Shown here one piece after another: positions 1 to 9,486 of a DNA stretch of 64,000 nt (the first letter of the stretch is position 1; every line of letters starts with the position of its first letter). The translations under genes were made by a program, and so were the position numbers. Under the pieces are notes generated by a model. It did not search any database. It was not told the origin of the DNA and saw nothing but the letters and a program-made list of their open reading frames with translations. The DNA comes from Motilimonas cestriensis (GTDB lineage Bacteria > Pseudomonadota > Gammaproteobacteria > Enterobacterales > CBDFNC01): assembly GCF_021295315.1 (NCBI RefSeq), contig NZ_JAIMJA010000020.1, forward strand, positions 16,101 through 80,100, in the 5' to 3' direction.

Positions 1-1
1 T

Positions 2-1432
2 CAACTACTCGGTGACGCTGTAGCCGCTAATATGAATATGATCCGGGTCTGGGGCGGCGGTATTTATGAATCTGATACCTTTTATCAACTATGTGACCAA
101 AAAGGTTTGCTGGTTTGGCAAGATTTAATGTTTGCTTGCGCTCAATATCCTTCAACCCCTGAATTTATTGCCGATGTTGAAGATGAGCTCACTCATCAAC
201 TTAAGCGCTTACAACACCACAGCTGCGTTGCGTTATGGTGTGGTGATAACGAAGTGATTGGTTCAATTGGCTGGTATCCCGAATCACGGGAGAACCGCCA
301 GAAATACACCGTCAACTACGACCGATTAAATCGAGCATTAGATCAGAGCGTTGAGAAACTTGATCCTAGCCGTCGCTTTTGGCCGAGCTCGCCTTGTAAT
401 GGCGAATTGGATTTTGGCGATGCATGGCACGACGATAATAAAGGCGACATGCATTTTTGGGATGTATGGCACAGCGGTAAATCTTTCTCGGCTTATCGTG
501 AGGTTAACCCTAGATTCTGTTCGGAGTTCGGCTATCAGTCATTCCCCTCACTTAGTACGGTAAAGACCTATGCCGAGGAATCCGATTGGAACATCACTTC
601 ACCAGTAATGGAATGGCACCAACGAAACAATGGCGGCAACTCTAAAATTGTAGAGATGTTTACCCGCCTATTTAGATTTCCGCAAGGGTTTGAAAACTTT
701 CTCTACTTGAGCCAAGTGCAACAGGCTTTAGCCATTAAAACGGCCTCTGAATACTGGCGCTCAACCAAACCTATTTGTATGGGCATATTATATTGGCAGT
801 TAAACGATGTTTGGCCTGTCGCTTCTTGGTCAAGTATTGAATATAGCGGTCAGTGGAAGCAGCTGCATTATCATGCTAAGCGCTTTTTTGCACCAAACCT
901 AGTTACCTTTGTACCTAAAGATGAACGGCTCAATGTTATGCTGGTAAGTGATCTTGATAGCGATACCAAGTTTACTGGTGAGCTGGTTAAATATAACTTT
1001 GGCGGAGACGCGGTTGAAACAATCGCACTTGATGTGGTGAGCCCCAAAGATCAAAGTGTGGTTATCCATTCCCTAACAAACGAAGAAGACAACCAACACT
1101 TTTGGCATGTGAAATTAGTGCAAACTGACAACAACCAAGTTGTTATTGAAAATGATTATATTAATGTGCCTTGGAAGGCCTGTGAGCTTCAACCAGCCCA
1201 TGTGAAATGGCAGGTTAATGAAGTAGATAATGGTGTCGCGATTGTATTATCGGTGGATACTCCTGCTTTCTTCGTTCAGTTGAGTTCAACGTTACAAGGT
1301 AAGTTCAGTGATAATAGTCTGACACTGCTGCCGAACCAGCCAAAAGAAGTATTTTTTCAACCAGAACAAACACTAAGCAAAGCAGATATAGTTGCATCTC
1401 TATCCTGCACCCATCTTCGCAACACCTATTAA
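2..1432 (+). CDS. Beta-mannosidase, GH2 family (5' end outside window)
   Basis: Glycoside hydrolase family 2 enzyme that releases mannose from the non-reducing end of beta-mannosides. The frame is open from base 2, so the N-terminal part lies upstream of the window; the ATG at 32 is internal. Numbering from that ATG, the acid/base Glu is in WCGDNE (E74) and the nucleophile in SEFGYQSFPS (E165). Both motifs and the WQLNDVWP segment are characteristic of beta-mannosidases. The C-terminal part after about residue 290 is beta-rich, as expected for the trailing Ig-like domains. No signal peptide can be judged because the start is missing. The next gene is on the opposite strand and unrelated, so this gene probably ends a carbohydrate-use operon lying to the left. 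Family assignment is firm; substrate is inferred from the family. Confidence 0.92.
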   Translation, partial: QLLGDAVAANMNMIRVWGGGIYESDTFYQLCDQKGLLVWQDLMFACAQYPSTPEFIADVEDELTHQLKRLQHHSCVALWCGDNEVIGSIGWYPESRENRQKYTVNYDRLNRALDQSVEKLDPSRRFWPSSPCNGELDFGDAWHDDNKGDMHFWDVWHSGKSFSAYREVNPRFCSEFGYQSFPSLSTVKTYAEESDWNITSPVMEWHQRNNGGNSKIVEMFTRLFRFPQGFENFLYLSQVQQALAIKTASEYWRSTKPICMGILYWQLNDVWPVASWSSIEYSGQWKQLHYHAKRFFAPNLVTFVPKDERLNVMLVSDLDSDTKFTGELVKYNFGGDAVETIALDVVSPKDQSVVIHSLTNEEDNQHFWHVKLVQTDNNQVVIENDYINVPWKACELQPAHVKWQVNEVDNGVAIVLSVDTPAFFVQLSSTLQGKFSDNSLTLLPNQPKEVFFQPEQTLSKADIVASLSCTHLRNTY

Positions 1433-1445
1433 GGCCAACTATGTT

Positions 1446-1485
1446 CCGTGGTTAGATTTTTTAGAGGTAAAAAATCAGACCACGG
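1446..1485. other. Stem-loop downstream of the beta-mannosidase gene
   Basis: CCGTGGT pairs with ACCACGG and GATTTTT with AAAAATC, giving an interrupted stem of about 16 bp with two central mismatches, starting 14 bp after the beta-mannosidase stop. No T-run follows on the plus strand, so it is a weak terminator candidate or an mRNA 3' end structure. Confidence 0.4.
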
Positions 1486-1575
1486 AGCTAATAAAAGTAA
1501 ATCAACATCGGCGTTACGAAGCCCCCCTGCCCCTAATCCTACTCCACTGACTCATCAGAATTCAAAAAACGAGGA

Positions 1576-1760
1576 CAAAAAAAAGGGAGCTAAATTAGCT
1601 CCCTACTAAAAAAACCATTACAAAGGAAAGGAAATGGCTCTTTGTAAATATCCACGTTTTATCTACCCTTGGTAGGGCTACCACTGCGATCCTTGCTGTG
1701 GGTAATTTATGTAAGATGAGGTGCAGTCATCTTACAACCACTAAATTCACAACAGCTAAT
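1576..1760 (-). ncRNA. Candidate structured small RNA with its own terminator
   Basis: Read on the minus strand, this segment holds three well-paired hairpins: GTAAGATGA/TCATCTTAC (1711-1735, 9 bp, loop 7), TTACAAAG/CTTTGTAA (1618-1647, 8 bp, loop 14), and AGGGAGCTAA/TTAGCTCCCT (1584-1604) followed directly by a run of eight T. A shorter CTACC/GGTAG hairpin lies at 1663-1675. The last element is an intrinsic terminator in minus orientation, yet the upstream OmpA-like gene already has its own terminator at 2287-2313. A separate transcript therefore seems likely. No start codon with a ribosome binding site and useful length is seen. The 5' end is a guess (about 1750-1790) and no known RNA family was recognised. 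Confidence 0.5.
1577..1604 (-). terminator. Intrinsic terminator of the candidate small RNA
   Basis: A 10-bp perfect stem (AGGGAGCTAA/TTAGCTCCCT) is followed on the minus strand by eight T. The plus-strand flank is not T-rich, so it works in the minus direction. Confidence 0.8.
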
Positions 1761-1940
1761 AAAATAACGCTTCAAAAGACTGCGAGGTAAAGATAGCAAA
1801 TTCTCGCCTAAAAAAACCACAATACTTTGCGTAAATTCCGTTAACGAGCAGAATAATTACGTCAAAAACGCTAAAAACCACGTTAATAACGTCAATAAAA
1901 ATCACAAAGCATTGATTTAAATGGATAAAAAACAAAATTG

Positions 1941-1952
1941 GATAGCGCTATC
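1941..1952. promoter_or_regulatory. 12-bp palindrome GATAGCGCTATC, copy 1
   Basis: A perfect palindrome with a central CG, the form typical of LacI-family operators. The identical 12-mer occurs again at 37276-37287. No adjacent start codon identifies a target, so operator function is inference. Confidence 0.3.
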
Positions 1953-2286
1953 AAAATCGACAAATATCATTTTAGCGGCTATAAATGGCTACTTAAACTG
2001 TATTTTTTACTCTAAAGACAATACTTGAGACGATACGTCTAAGTGAGTGGATAAAATGCAGCTGTGCTTTCTCAATAAAAGAGTTAAATAATCGAAGTAA
2101 TACTTAAGCCAATTACGGCCCAAAGTGCCCATTTTTTGGCAAAACTTCGTTTGGAGTGATGAAAACGCAGCTTCAGGTTATTAGCTAGTAGTTGCAACTG
2201 TTTACCAACAGGCTTATGAAAAAATAAATCTATAATATCGGCTATGCAAACGAGATAAGGCAACTATTCAAGCTTTTTATTTAGGC

Positions 2287-2313
2287 AAAAAAAAACCGCC
2301 CTCGGGCGGTTTT
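2287..2313 (-). terminator. Terminator of the OmpA-like lipoprotein gene
   Basis: AACCGCCC/GGGCGGTT stem with a 2-nt central gap, followed on the minus strand by a run of T, about 20 bp after the stop codon of the gene at 2332. Confidence 0.88.
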
Positions 2314-2331
2314 CTACAAGCGATAGCATCG

Positions 2332-3066
2332 TTATTTCATAACGAAATCAACTCGACGGTTATCCGCCATGCCTTCTGGAGTTCCATTACTTGAACTTGG
2401 GTTACTCTCACCTAGGCTCTTAGTGCTTAATACAGATGCATCCGAACCTGTAGATATCATGTAGTTGTATGCCGCTTCTGCGCGCTTGCCACCTAACCAC
2501 ATGTTGTAACGCTCGGTACCTGAACTATCAGTGTTACCTTGTAGCTCAACATTAAGGCCATTCTGGCTAATTGCATCTGCAACACAGCTCATGTGGTGCT
2601 TCATACCACGACTTAATTCGTAATTATCAAAAGCGAATTTTAGCGGGGTAAAACCAACTACGCGGCCATTAACAGCTTGTACGTAGTTTTTACATTGTGA
2701 AGGAACGAAGAAAGCAACTTCTTCGATGACTTCTTCTTCAACGACTACTGAACAACCTACCTCGTCGACAACATCACCAGCAGGTGTATCAGGGCACGCA
2801 TCTTTACTATTCGCTACGCCGTCAAGATCAGTATCTGGATCGTAACATAGGCCAGCAGCAATGGCCGCAGTCATTACAGAGGCAGCACCCATTGCGCCAG
2901 AAGCATCAGCGCCAGCGGCAACAAGCGCACCAACACCACCACCAACAATAGCACAAATTGCTGGGTGAGCAGCTTCACTGTTAGGGCTATGCTCTTCGTT
3001 AGTCGCACAACCAGAAGTTAATAATGCAGCACTGACTGCTGAGACTAGAAGTAATTTTTTGTTCAT
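2332..3066 (-). CDS. OmpA-family outer-membrane lipoprotein
   Basis: Predicted 244-residue lipoprotein that probably anchors the outer membrane to peptidoglycan. The ATG at 3066 is preferred over the longer frame (3135) because AGGAACA lies just upstream and the product then starts with a lipoprotein signal, MNKKLLLVSAVSAALLTSGC, ending in the lipobox LTSGC. After a Gly/Ala-rich segment comes a thrombospondin type-3-like calcium motif (DPDTDLDGVANSKDACPDTP). The C-terminal half is an OmpA-like domain with NTDSSGTERYN, the KRAEAA helix and the NRRVDF end. Two further Cys in the C-terminal half could form a disulfide. It is transcribed alone or from inside mrcB, and a strong terminator follows. 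The class is clear; the specific role is not. Confidence 0.85.
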   Translation of the reverse strand: MNKKLLLVSAVSAALLTSGCATNEEHSPNSEAAHPAICAIVGGGVGALVAAGADASGAMGAASVMTAAIAAGLCYDPDTDLDGVANSKDACPDTPAGDVVDEVGCSVVVEEEVIEEVAFFVPSQCKNYVQAVNGRVVGFTPLKFAFDNYELSRGMKHHMSCVADAISQNGLNVELQGNTDSSGTERYNMWLGGKRAEAAYNYMISTGSDASVLSTKSLGESNPSSSNGTPEGMADNRRVDFVMK

Positions 3067-3127
3067 TGTTGTTCCTGCCATATTTTTATTGTTAGTTACA
3101 TCCCTAAGTTGGTTAATTATAAGGAAA

Positions 3128-5470
3128 TTAGCCAAAAATTCTACTTAACCAACTAGGAATCTCCTTGATATTTTTTTCAGCACAGTTTTTTTGTGACGCC
3201 AGTTGTGTTTTTTTAACTGGCAATTTAATCACATTGTCACATGTATCATTGACTAGTTGGCCCGTTTTAGCAATAAATTGCCCCATCACAACCCCATTTG
3301 GCATTTTTAAACGACTACTCTTGCCTTGCCTTTGTTTCATATAAGAGGCAAACACAGGCACCGCGCCACTAGAGCCAGTTAGCCCTGCTGGTTTATTATC
3401 ATCTCGCCCAACCCAAACAGAAACAAGGTCTCGGTCATCCCACCCCACAAACCAACTATCTCTAAGCTCATCCGTGGTACCAGTTTTACCGCCTAGTTTC
3501 ACGCCAGGTACACGCCACGTTAGGCTTTTCGCGGTGCCGGTTTTAGTCACTTCTTCTAGGTTGTATAAAGTGAGGTAACTGGCCGCTTTATCAAGCACTC
3601 GCTTAGCACGCTCATCTTTTTCATAAATCACCTTACCTGCCCCGTCTGTGACGGCTCGAATGGTTACCAGGGGTTGATATAAGCCTTGGCTAACTAAGGT
3701 TTGATAAATTTGATTAACCGCCATTGGCGACATTGAAACACTGCCTAAAACTAAAGAGGGGTACGGTTTCACAACCTTATCTAAGCCCATCTTATTTAAG
3801 GTAGTCACTACATTATCTAAACCGACAGCCACCCCTAAATTAACCGTAGGAATATTCAAAGATGCACTCAACGCGTCATGTAATGACACACTGCCACGAT
3901 ACTTTTTGTCGTAGTTTTTTGGTACCCAAACACTGCCCGACTTATTTTTCAATTTAATCGGCTTATCTTTTAGGATAGAGGCAAGATTATAATCACCTTC
4001 CAACGCCGTAACATAAACCGCAGGCTTCACCAATGAGCCTATCGGCCTAACCGCATCCATGGCACGGTTGAATCCGGCGTATTTCACATCGCGGCCCCCC
4101 ACCACAGCAATCAACTCCGCTTTGCGTTTATCTGAAACAACAATCGCTCCTTCAAGGCCTGATAACTTTCGCGCCTTTTCTATATCCGTTAAACCTTGGG
4201 CTAATGCATTTTCGGCACTGGCTTGAGCCACTGGGTCAAGGGAAGTAAAAACACGCACACCAGATTGAATAACTTCAGAGCCACCTACTTTTTCTTCCAG
4301 CTCACGCCGCACTAGAGATAAAAATGCCGGTGCCGTTTGCTTACCCATCGCGCCGCGTTTAATCACGCCAATATCCGCCGAAGAAGCAACATCGTATTCA
4401 TGGCGCTCAATTAAGTCATTATCAGCCATTAGCTTGAGTACAAGATCTCGCCTTGCTAAGGAACGCTCAGGCGAACGCCATGGGTCGTAATAAGAAGGGC
4501 CTTTAACCAGTGCCACTAAATGTGCAATTTGACCGGCAGAAAGCTCTGAAACTGGGCGACCGAAATAGAAATGGCTCGCTAAGCCAAAACCATAAATCCC
4601 ATTGGCGCCATTTTGACCAAGGTAAACCTCGTTTAAATACGCCTCAAGAATGCGGTTTTTGTCATAACGAAAATCAATGATCAACGCCATATAAGCTTCT
4701 TGGGCTTTGCGTAGCAATGAACGCTGACGTGTTAAGAAGATATTTTTGGCTAACTGCTGAGTTAACGTACTGCCACCTTGTACTGTTTGCCCTGCTCGCA
4801 CATTAGCCACCATGGCACGTAAAATGGCCATCACGGAAACACCTTGATGCTGATAAAAGTCACGATCTTCAACCAGCATTAGGGTTTCAATTAATAAACT
4901 AGGCATTTTATCCAGCGTAACCATCATACGATCTTCGGCATTATTGGTGCCAATACGATCGATTAACAACGGCTCGAGCCTAACATAACCGAGTTTTTGT
5001 CCCGTTTCGACCAAGGTAATGGTGTTCACCGAGGCACCTTTAAATTCAACTAAAATTCGCTTTTCTGGCTCAGGCCCATCTTTAAACACAAAACCACGGC
5101 GAACCACTTCAATGCGTGTTTTCGATTGGGCATATTCCCCCGCGCGGCGCGGTGATTGTACATAGCGATAATTAAGTAACTTAAGTTCAGCAATCATTTC
5201 ACTTTTATCGAGCGCCATGCCGGGATACAAAGTTAACGGGCGCGCATAAACTTGTGCTGGTAGCTGCCACAGCTGGCCGTCCATACGAGAGCGTATTTTG
5301 CTATCAAGATAAATGCCGTAAATCAGCACGCCAGCAAATACAACTAAACTTAATTTAAGACTCGTTTTCCAAAACCAAGCGAAAATACTTTGTCGATTAA
5401 ATTTCGATTTTGGCTTCTTCTGACTGCGTTTACGCGGTGCTCGAAGCGTTGTTTTTTTTCGGGTCGCCAT
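3128..5470 (-). CDS. mrcB: Penicillin-binding protein 1B (bifunctional transglycosylase/transpeptidase)
   Basis: Class A PBP that polymerises and cross-links peptidoglycan. In order: a very basic cytoplasmic tail (1-28), one membrane anchor (about 30-54), a UB2H-like region that in the family binds LpoB, a GT51 glycosyltransferase domain with EDRDFYQHQG (catalytic E201) and QGGSTLTQQLAKN, and a transpeptidase domain with SLVK (S479, K482), SLN (537-539) and KTG (662-664). At 780 residues it is somewhat shorter than the E. coli protein (844). The ATG lies only 1 bp after the hrpB stop, so the two genes are probably co-transcribed, as in many gammaproteobacteria. Confidence 0.96.
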   Translation of the reverse strand: MATRKKTTLRAPRKRSQKKPKSKFNRQSIFAWFWKTSLKLSLVVFAGVLIYGIYLDSKIRSRMDGQLWQLPAQVYARPLTLYPGMALDKSEMIAELKLLNYRYVQSPRRAGEYAQSKTRIEVVRRGFVFKDGPEPEKRILVEFKGASVNTITLVETGQKLGYVRLEPLLIDRIGTNNAEDRMMVTLDKMPSLLIETLMLVEDRDFYQHQGVSVMAILRAMVANVRAGQTVQGGSTLTQQLAKNIFLTRQRSLLRKAQEAYMALIIDFRYDKNRILEAYLNEVYLGQNGANGIYGFGLASHFYFGRPVSELSAGQIAHLVALVKGPSYYDPWRSPERSLARRDLVLKLMADNDLIERHEYDVASSADIGVIKRGAMGKQTAPAFLSLVRRELEEKVGGSEVIQSGVRVFTSLDPVAQASAENALAQGLTDIEKARKLSGLEGAIVVSDKRKAELIAVVGGRDVKYAGFNRAMDAVRPIGSLVKPAVYVTALEGDYNLASILKDKPIKLKNKSGSVWVPKNYDKKYRGSVSLHDALSASLNIPTVNLGVAVGLDNVVTTLNKMGLDKVVKPYPSLVLGSVSMSPMAVNQIYQTLVSQGLYQPLVTIRAVTDGAGKVIYEKDERAKRVLDKAASYLTLYNLEEVTKTGTAKSLTWRVPGVKLGGKTGTTDELRDSWFVGWDDRDLVSVWVGRDDNKPAGLTGSSGAVPVFASYMKQRQGKSSRLKMPNGVVMGQFIAKTGQLVNDTCDNVIKLPVKKTQLASQKNCAEKNIKEIPSWLSRIFG

Positions 5471-5471
5471 A

Positions 5472-7928
5472 TTACTGCTCTGAATTCATGAATTTTTTGG
5501 TTTTAGTGGTCGCTTGCGCAGCGCTTGGGTCATCGGGCCAAAAATGCTTGGGGTAGCGCCCTTTCATTTCTTTTTGTACGTCCTTATAACTGCCTTGCCA
5601 AAAGCCCACTAAGTCTTGAGTGGTTTGCAAAGGTCGACCCGCCGGAGACAATAACAGAATTGTGATTGCAGCACGACCATTGGCTATTTTAGGCGTCTCA
5701 CTCAACCCAAACATATGCTGCATTTTTACCGCAATAACTGGGGGTTTGTTACCTTCATACTGTACTTTTACTGTTGAGCCCGCAGGGGTGGTATAACTGC
5801 GCGGAAAGTAGTCTGCCAAAGCTTGCTGCTGGGGCCAAGTTAACCTTTGTTTAATCAGGTTTAACATGTCTAACTTTTTCACTTGCTCTAAGCTGGTTAA
5901 ATCAGAGATATAAGGCGCCAACCAAACATCGATACTCTGACGTAAGCTGTCTTGGCTAAGCTCAGGTAGCGCTAATTCTGGCATTAAGCTGCGCGCATAT
6001 TCTACCAAGCCAATGTAGGCTAACGCCGCCTCAGTTAATGGTAATTCAGGCAAAGCTAAGATGCCTTGTAACAATGCTTGAGTGCGAAGCTCTGGATTAA
6101 TCTTTTTCAGCGGCTGACTGCTCAATACAATCGCGCCTACCCGTGTTTGCTCTGTGCCCTTCACTTTATTAATGCTGGCATCCCAACTAACATCATGATG
6201 GGTATGGAATAAATGTGGCTGGTATTGTTTGAGAGTTGAAAGTTCAAGGGGCGCAGCCGTAAAAGCCAGTAACTCTTGTTGTTTGCCAACACCGCCAAGT
6301 TGCGGGATCACCAACCACTCTTGATTAAACAAGCTCTGCTCAGAATAAAGTTTAACCCCCAGCCCAGAACTAAGTAGCCAATGGTCACTATTCCCAGCCC
6401 GTTTACGAGCAATGCGATCAGGATAAGCTAACACCAAAGCCAGTCCGGTTAATGCCACCGGTAAAGTAGCAGGAGGCGCTAGCGCTAACTTTTTCAAGGT
6501 TTGCAGATACTGCTGTTGTTCAACCTTGTTGAGCCTTGCTTCTACCGCTCGCGATAAATCAAACTCCCTTTGCTGCTGGTTTAATAAAACCGCTAATTTT
6601 GCTGCTAACGCAGTAAAGCCAACCAGATTAAATTTTTGCTCTAATTCCTTAGCGGCCAATAACATGTGCGCTTCGCGAGGCGAGCCAGAAAAACCTAATA
6701 TAGCTTGACCATGGGCCGTTAACTGGCCCGATGGCGTAAGGGCGCCGAGTTGATTCAGCAAATTGACGGCTTGCTGCCAATTGCGCTCAGGCGGTAAAGT
6801 CAACCAAGATAGCGCATCCGCTTGTTGTACCCCCCAACCGGCTAGCTCTAACACCAGCGCACTTAAGTCAGCCACCATAATGTCGGGTAAACTGTGTTGC
6901 TCTAGGCTCGCATAAATTTCTTTATTTATAAGGCGATAACAGCTGCCAGCTTGAATACGCCCCGCTCGCCCCATACGCTGTGTGGCTGCAGCTTGGCTGA
7001 TCAAACGTGTGGTTAAGGTGCCAATGCCGGTTTTGTGATCAAGTTTTAAGCGCCGCTCGCGCATCGAGTCCACCACTACGCTGATGCCGGCAATGGTTAA
7101 ACTGGTTTCTGCGATATTAGTAGCAAGCACAATTTTACGCTTACCCGCTGGTGGCTCAGCAATCGCAAGACGTTGTTCATTGAGAGGCATCGCGCCATAA
7201 AGAGGGCAAATATTCACATCTTGCCATTCTTGCTGCTGTAACAATTTAGCGAGGTTAACAATTTCTTTTTTACCCGCTAAAAAAACCAAAATATTACCGC
7301 TTTCATTGGCAACGATCTGTTTGATCAACAGCGCTAAATCTTGCTCTATATACTGGTTTTTCGGGCTCCGGTAATGAAGCTCAACCGGATACATACGACC
7401 TTCACAACTTAACACCTTAGCGTCAGGCATTAACTCAGTAAGGGGTTGGTTATCCAATGTCGCTGACATCACTAAGATATGCAGATCTTCGCGCAGCCCA
7501 GCTTGCACATCCAAGCACAAGGCTAAGCCTAAATCGGCTTGTAAATTGCGCTCATGGAACTCATCAAAAATCACCATCGCCACCCCGGTTAATTCCGGGT
7601 CGGACTGCAGCATTCGCGTCAACACACCTTCGGTCACTATTTCTAAGCGCGTATGCTGGGAGACAACCGTTTCACCGCGCATCCTGTACCCAACGGTATC
7701 CCCAACTTTTTCATTAAGCTGCTCAGCCAAGTAATGAGCAATATTTTTTGCTGCTAACCGACGCGGCTCTAACAGAATAATTTTACCTTGAATATGCGAC
7801 CTAAGATTTAGCAAAAATAAGGGTAATGCAGTCGATTTACCAGCCCCCGTAGGAGCCTGCAATATAATTTGCTGATAGTGAGATAAACTAGATGATAAGG
7901 CTGGAAATATACTTTCTATGGGTAACAC
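5472..7928 (-). CDS. hrpB: ATP-dependent RNA helicase HrpB
   Basis: DEAH-box helicase of the HrpB family. Visible motifs: APTGAGKST (Walker A, residues 25-33), DEFHER (motif II, the DExH box), MSATL (motif III), a helicase C domain with ATNIAETSLTI and QRMGRAGR, then the HrpB-specific C-terminal region. The length of 818 fits the family. The start is GTG (7926-7928); no in-frame ATG lies nearby and the N-terminus LPIESIFPAL matches the family start. The biological role of HrpB is not well defined; RNA remodelling is assumed from the family. It is divergent from sfsA and lies immediately upstream of mrcB. Confidence 0.95.
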   Translation of the reverse strand: MLPIESIFPALSSSLSHYQQIILQAPTGAGKSTALPLFLLNLRSHIQGKIILLEPRRLAAKNIAHYLAEQLNEKVGDTVGYRMRGETVVSQHTRLEIVTEGVLTRMLQSDPELTGVAMVIFDEFHERNLQADLGLALCLDVQAGLREDLHILVMSATLDNQPLTELMPDAKVLSCEGRMYPVELHYRSPKNQYIEQDLALLIKQIVANESGNILVFLAGKKEIVNLAKLLQQQEWQDVNICPLYGAMPLNEQRLAIAEPPAGKRKIVLATNIAETSLTIAGISVVVDSMRERRLKLDHKTGIGTLTTRLISQAAATQRMGRAGRIQAGSCYRLINKEIYASLEQHSLPDIMVADLSALVLELAGWGVQQADALSWLTLPPERNWQQAVNLLNQLGALTPSGQLTAHGQAILGFSGSPREAHMLLAAKELEQKFNLVGFTALAAKLAVLLNQQQREFDLSRAVEARLNKVEQQQYLQTLKKLALAPPATLPVALTGLALVLAYPDRIARKRAGNSDHWLLSSGLGVKLYSEQSLFNQEWLVIPQLGGVGKQQELLAFTAAPLELSTLKQYQPHLFHTHHDVSWDASINKVKGTEQTRVGAIVLSSQPLKKINPELRTQALLQGILALPELPLTEAALAYIGLVEYARSLMPELALPELSQDSLRQSIDVWLAPYISDLTSLEQVKKLDMLNLIKQRLTWPQQQALADYFPRSYTTPAGSTVKVQYEGNKPPVIAVKMQHMFGLSETPKIANGRAAITILLLSPAGRPLQTTQDLVGFWQGSYKDVQKEMKGRYPKHFWPDDPSAAQATTKTKKFMNSEQ

Positions 7929-8089
7929 AACAAGGCTCGCGATTGGATAATGGCAGGCGCTATCTTAACGCAAGCGCCCTTGACTAAAAACTCTAACCCG
8001 CTCAATTTTCTTTATCCCTTTAAAACCATTGCGCCGATAGGGAAAGAGCTTTACCCTGCCCGCCATCGACCATCGCCAATGGAGCAGGC

Positions 8090-8806
8090 ATGCAATTTAC
8101 CCCGCCGTTACAATCCGCCACATTAATTAAACGTTACAAACGTTTTTTAGCTGATGTCGTATTACCAGATGGCCGTGAAGTCACCGTGCATATTGCTAAT
8201 ACCGGTGCCATGACCAACTGTGGCTCGCCGGGTGATACTGTTTGGCTAAGTTATTCTGGCAACAGTAAACGAAAATACGCCTACAGCTGGGAGTTGACCC
8301 AAACCCAATCAGGGCAACTCATTTGCGTGAACACCCAAAGGGCGAATCAAATTGTTAAACAAGCTTTACTTGAACAGCGCATCCCGGCACTTGCGCAATA
8401 CTCAACCGTGCAAGCGGAAGTGAAGTATGGCGATGAAAATAGCCGAATCGACTTTCTGCTGCGTGACGAGACACAAGCGGATTGCTATGTGGAAGTAAAA
8501 AGCGTCACTTTATTAGATCAGGAAAACGGCTGGTTTCCTGATACCAAGACACCACGCGGGCAAAAGCACCTTAGAGAATTAATGGCTATAAAACAAACAG
8601 GCGCACGCGCGGTGCTGCTCTTTGCAGTGATGCATTCAGGGATTAACTCTGTCAGTGCGGCAAAACAAATAGATCCCATCTATAATCAGTTGATCAATGA
8701 AGCGCAGCAGGCGGGTGTTGAAATATTAGTCTATCAGGCTGAACTATCAGCCACAGAGCTTTGTCTTAATAAAAAACTGGATTGGATAAATAACCAACAA
8801 GATTGA
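8090..8806 (+). CDS. sfsA: SfsA family DNA/RNA nuclease (sugar fermentation stimulation protein homologue)
   Basis: 238-residue SfsA homologue. The N-terminal OB-like part carries RYKRFLADV and [16 protein letters not shown]; the C-terminal part is a PD-(D/E)XK-like nuclease fold with YVEVKSVTL and [13 protein letters not shown], the family signature. E. coli SfsA was first linked to maltose metabolism and binds DNA; the true role is uncertain. GGAG at 8081-8084 supports the ATG at 8090. Placement just upstream of dksA matches enterobacterial and alteromonad gene order. It has its own leader, divergent from hrpB. Confidence 0.95.
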   Translation: MQFTPPLQSATLIKRYKRFLADVVLPDGREVTVHIANTGAMTNCGSPGDTVWLSYSGNSKRKYAYSWELTQTQSGQLICVNTQRANQIVKQALLEQRIPALAQYSTVQAEVKYGDENSRIDFLLRDETQADCYVEVKSVTLLDQENGWFPDTKTPRGQKHLRELMAIKQTGARAVLLFAVMHSGINSVSAAKQIDPIYNQLINEAQQAGVEILVYQAELSATELCLNKKLDWINNQQD

Positions 8807-8880
8807 TGAGTTCGTAATATGTAATAGGCAGTAAAAACTAGGGATTGATTGTAGGTTGAACAAATAAATATAAATTGCAA

Positions 8881-8909
8881 TTGATCCACGTCAGCTATTT
8901 TGCTATAGA
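8881..8909 (+). promoter_or_regulatory. Predicted sigma70 promoter of dksA
   Basis: TTGATC (8881-8886), a 17-bp spacer and TATAGA (8904-8909) form a near-consensus promoter 56 bp before the dksA start. The following AGCCGCC gives a GC-rich discriminator, a type of promoter often down-regulated by DksA/ppGpp; autoregulation is inference. Confidence 0.6.
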
Positions 8910-8964
8910 TAGCCGCCTTATTTTTGCTTCCATCACTAGTTAAGTGTGAAAAAGGAGAAACGTC

Positions 8965-9414
8965 ATGCCAGAAGGCAAGGCTAAAAAAACACTGGGCGTA
9001 TTAGCTATTGCTGGGCTTGAACCTTATAAGGAAAAGCCTGGCGAAGAATTCATGAATGACGCTCAACGTGAGCACTTTAAAGTCATTCTAGAAGCTTGGC
9101 GCAACCAGTTAAGACAAGAAGTGGACCGCACTGTTGGCCATATGAAAGATGAAGCGGCTAACTTTCCTGATCCAGTAGACCGCGCAGCACAAGAAGAAGA
9201 GTTCAGTCTTGAGTTACGCGCTCGTGACCGTGAGCGTAAGTTAATCAAGAAAATTGAGAAAACGTTGCAAAAAATTGAAGATGACGACTTCGGTTACTGC
9301 GACAGCTGTGGCATCGAAATTGGCATCCGCCGTTTAGAAGCAAGACCGACAGCCGATCAATGTATTGATTGTAAAACCCTTGCAGAAATCAAAGAACGTC
9401 AACTGGTGGGCTAA
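8965..9414 (+). CDS. dksA: RNA polymerase-binding transcription factor DksA
   Basis: Binds in the RNA polymerase secondary channel and, with ppGpp, adjusts transcription in the stringent response. The 149-residue protein has a long coiled coil whose tip carries DPVDRA (D69, D72, A74, equivalent to the E. coli D71/D74/A76 set). A four-Cys zinc finger follows, CDSCG at 112-116 and CIDC at 133-136. A strong AAGGAG sits before the ATG. An intrinsic terminator 20 bp after the stop separates it from gluQRS, though the conserved dksA-gluQRS order suggests some read-through. Confidence 0.98.
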   Translation: MPEGKAKKTLGVLAIAGLEPYKEKPGEEFMNDAQREHFKVILEAWRNQLRQEVDRTVGHMKDEAANFPDPVDRAAQEEEFSLELRARDRERKLIKKIEKTLQKIEDDDFGYCDSCGIEIGIRRLEARPTADQCIDCKTLAEIKERQLVG

Positions 9415-9434
9415 TACACCCATGGTTGAAATTG

Positions 9435-9455
9435 AAGGGGCCTTGGCCCCTTTTT
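9435..9455 (+). terminator. Intrinsic terminator after dksA
   Basis: GGGGCC/GGCCCC stem followed by TTTTT, about 20 bp after the dksA stop codon. Confidence 0.85.
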
Positions 9456-9486
9456 GTTCACTTTAACGCGTGTTTAAATACTTCTA

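Larger units (their letters stand above)
1433..2286. other. Gene-poor intergenic region
   Basis: No convincing protein gene lies between the beta-mannosidase and the OmpA-like gene. The stretch holds a stem-loop (1446-1485), a minus-strand terminator with an apparent small RNA behind it (1576-1760), the palindrome GATAGCGCTATC (1941-1952), an AT-rich part around 1830-2000, and a short segment near 2145-2170 resembling one at 50517-50540. Confidence 0.6.
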
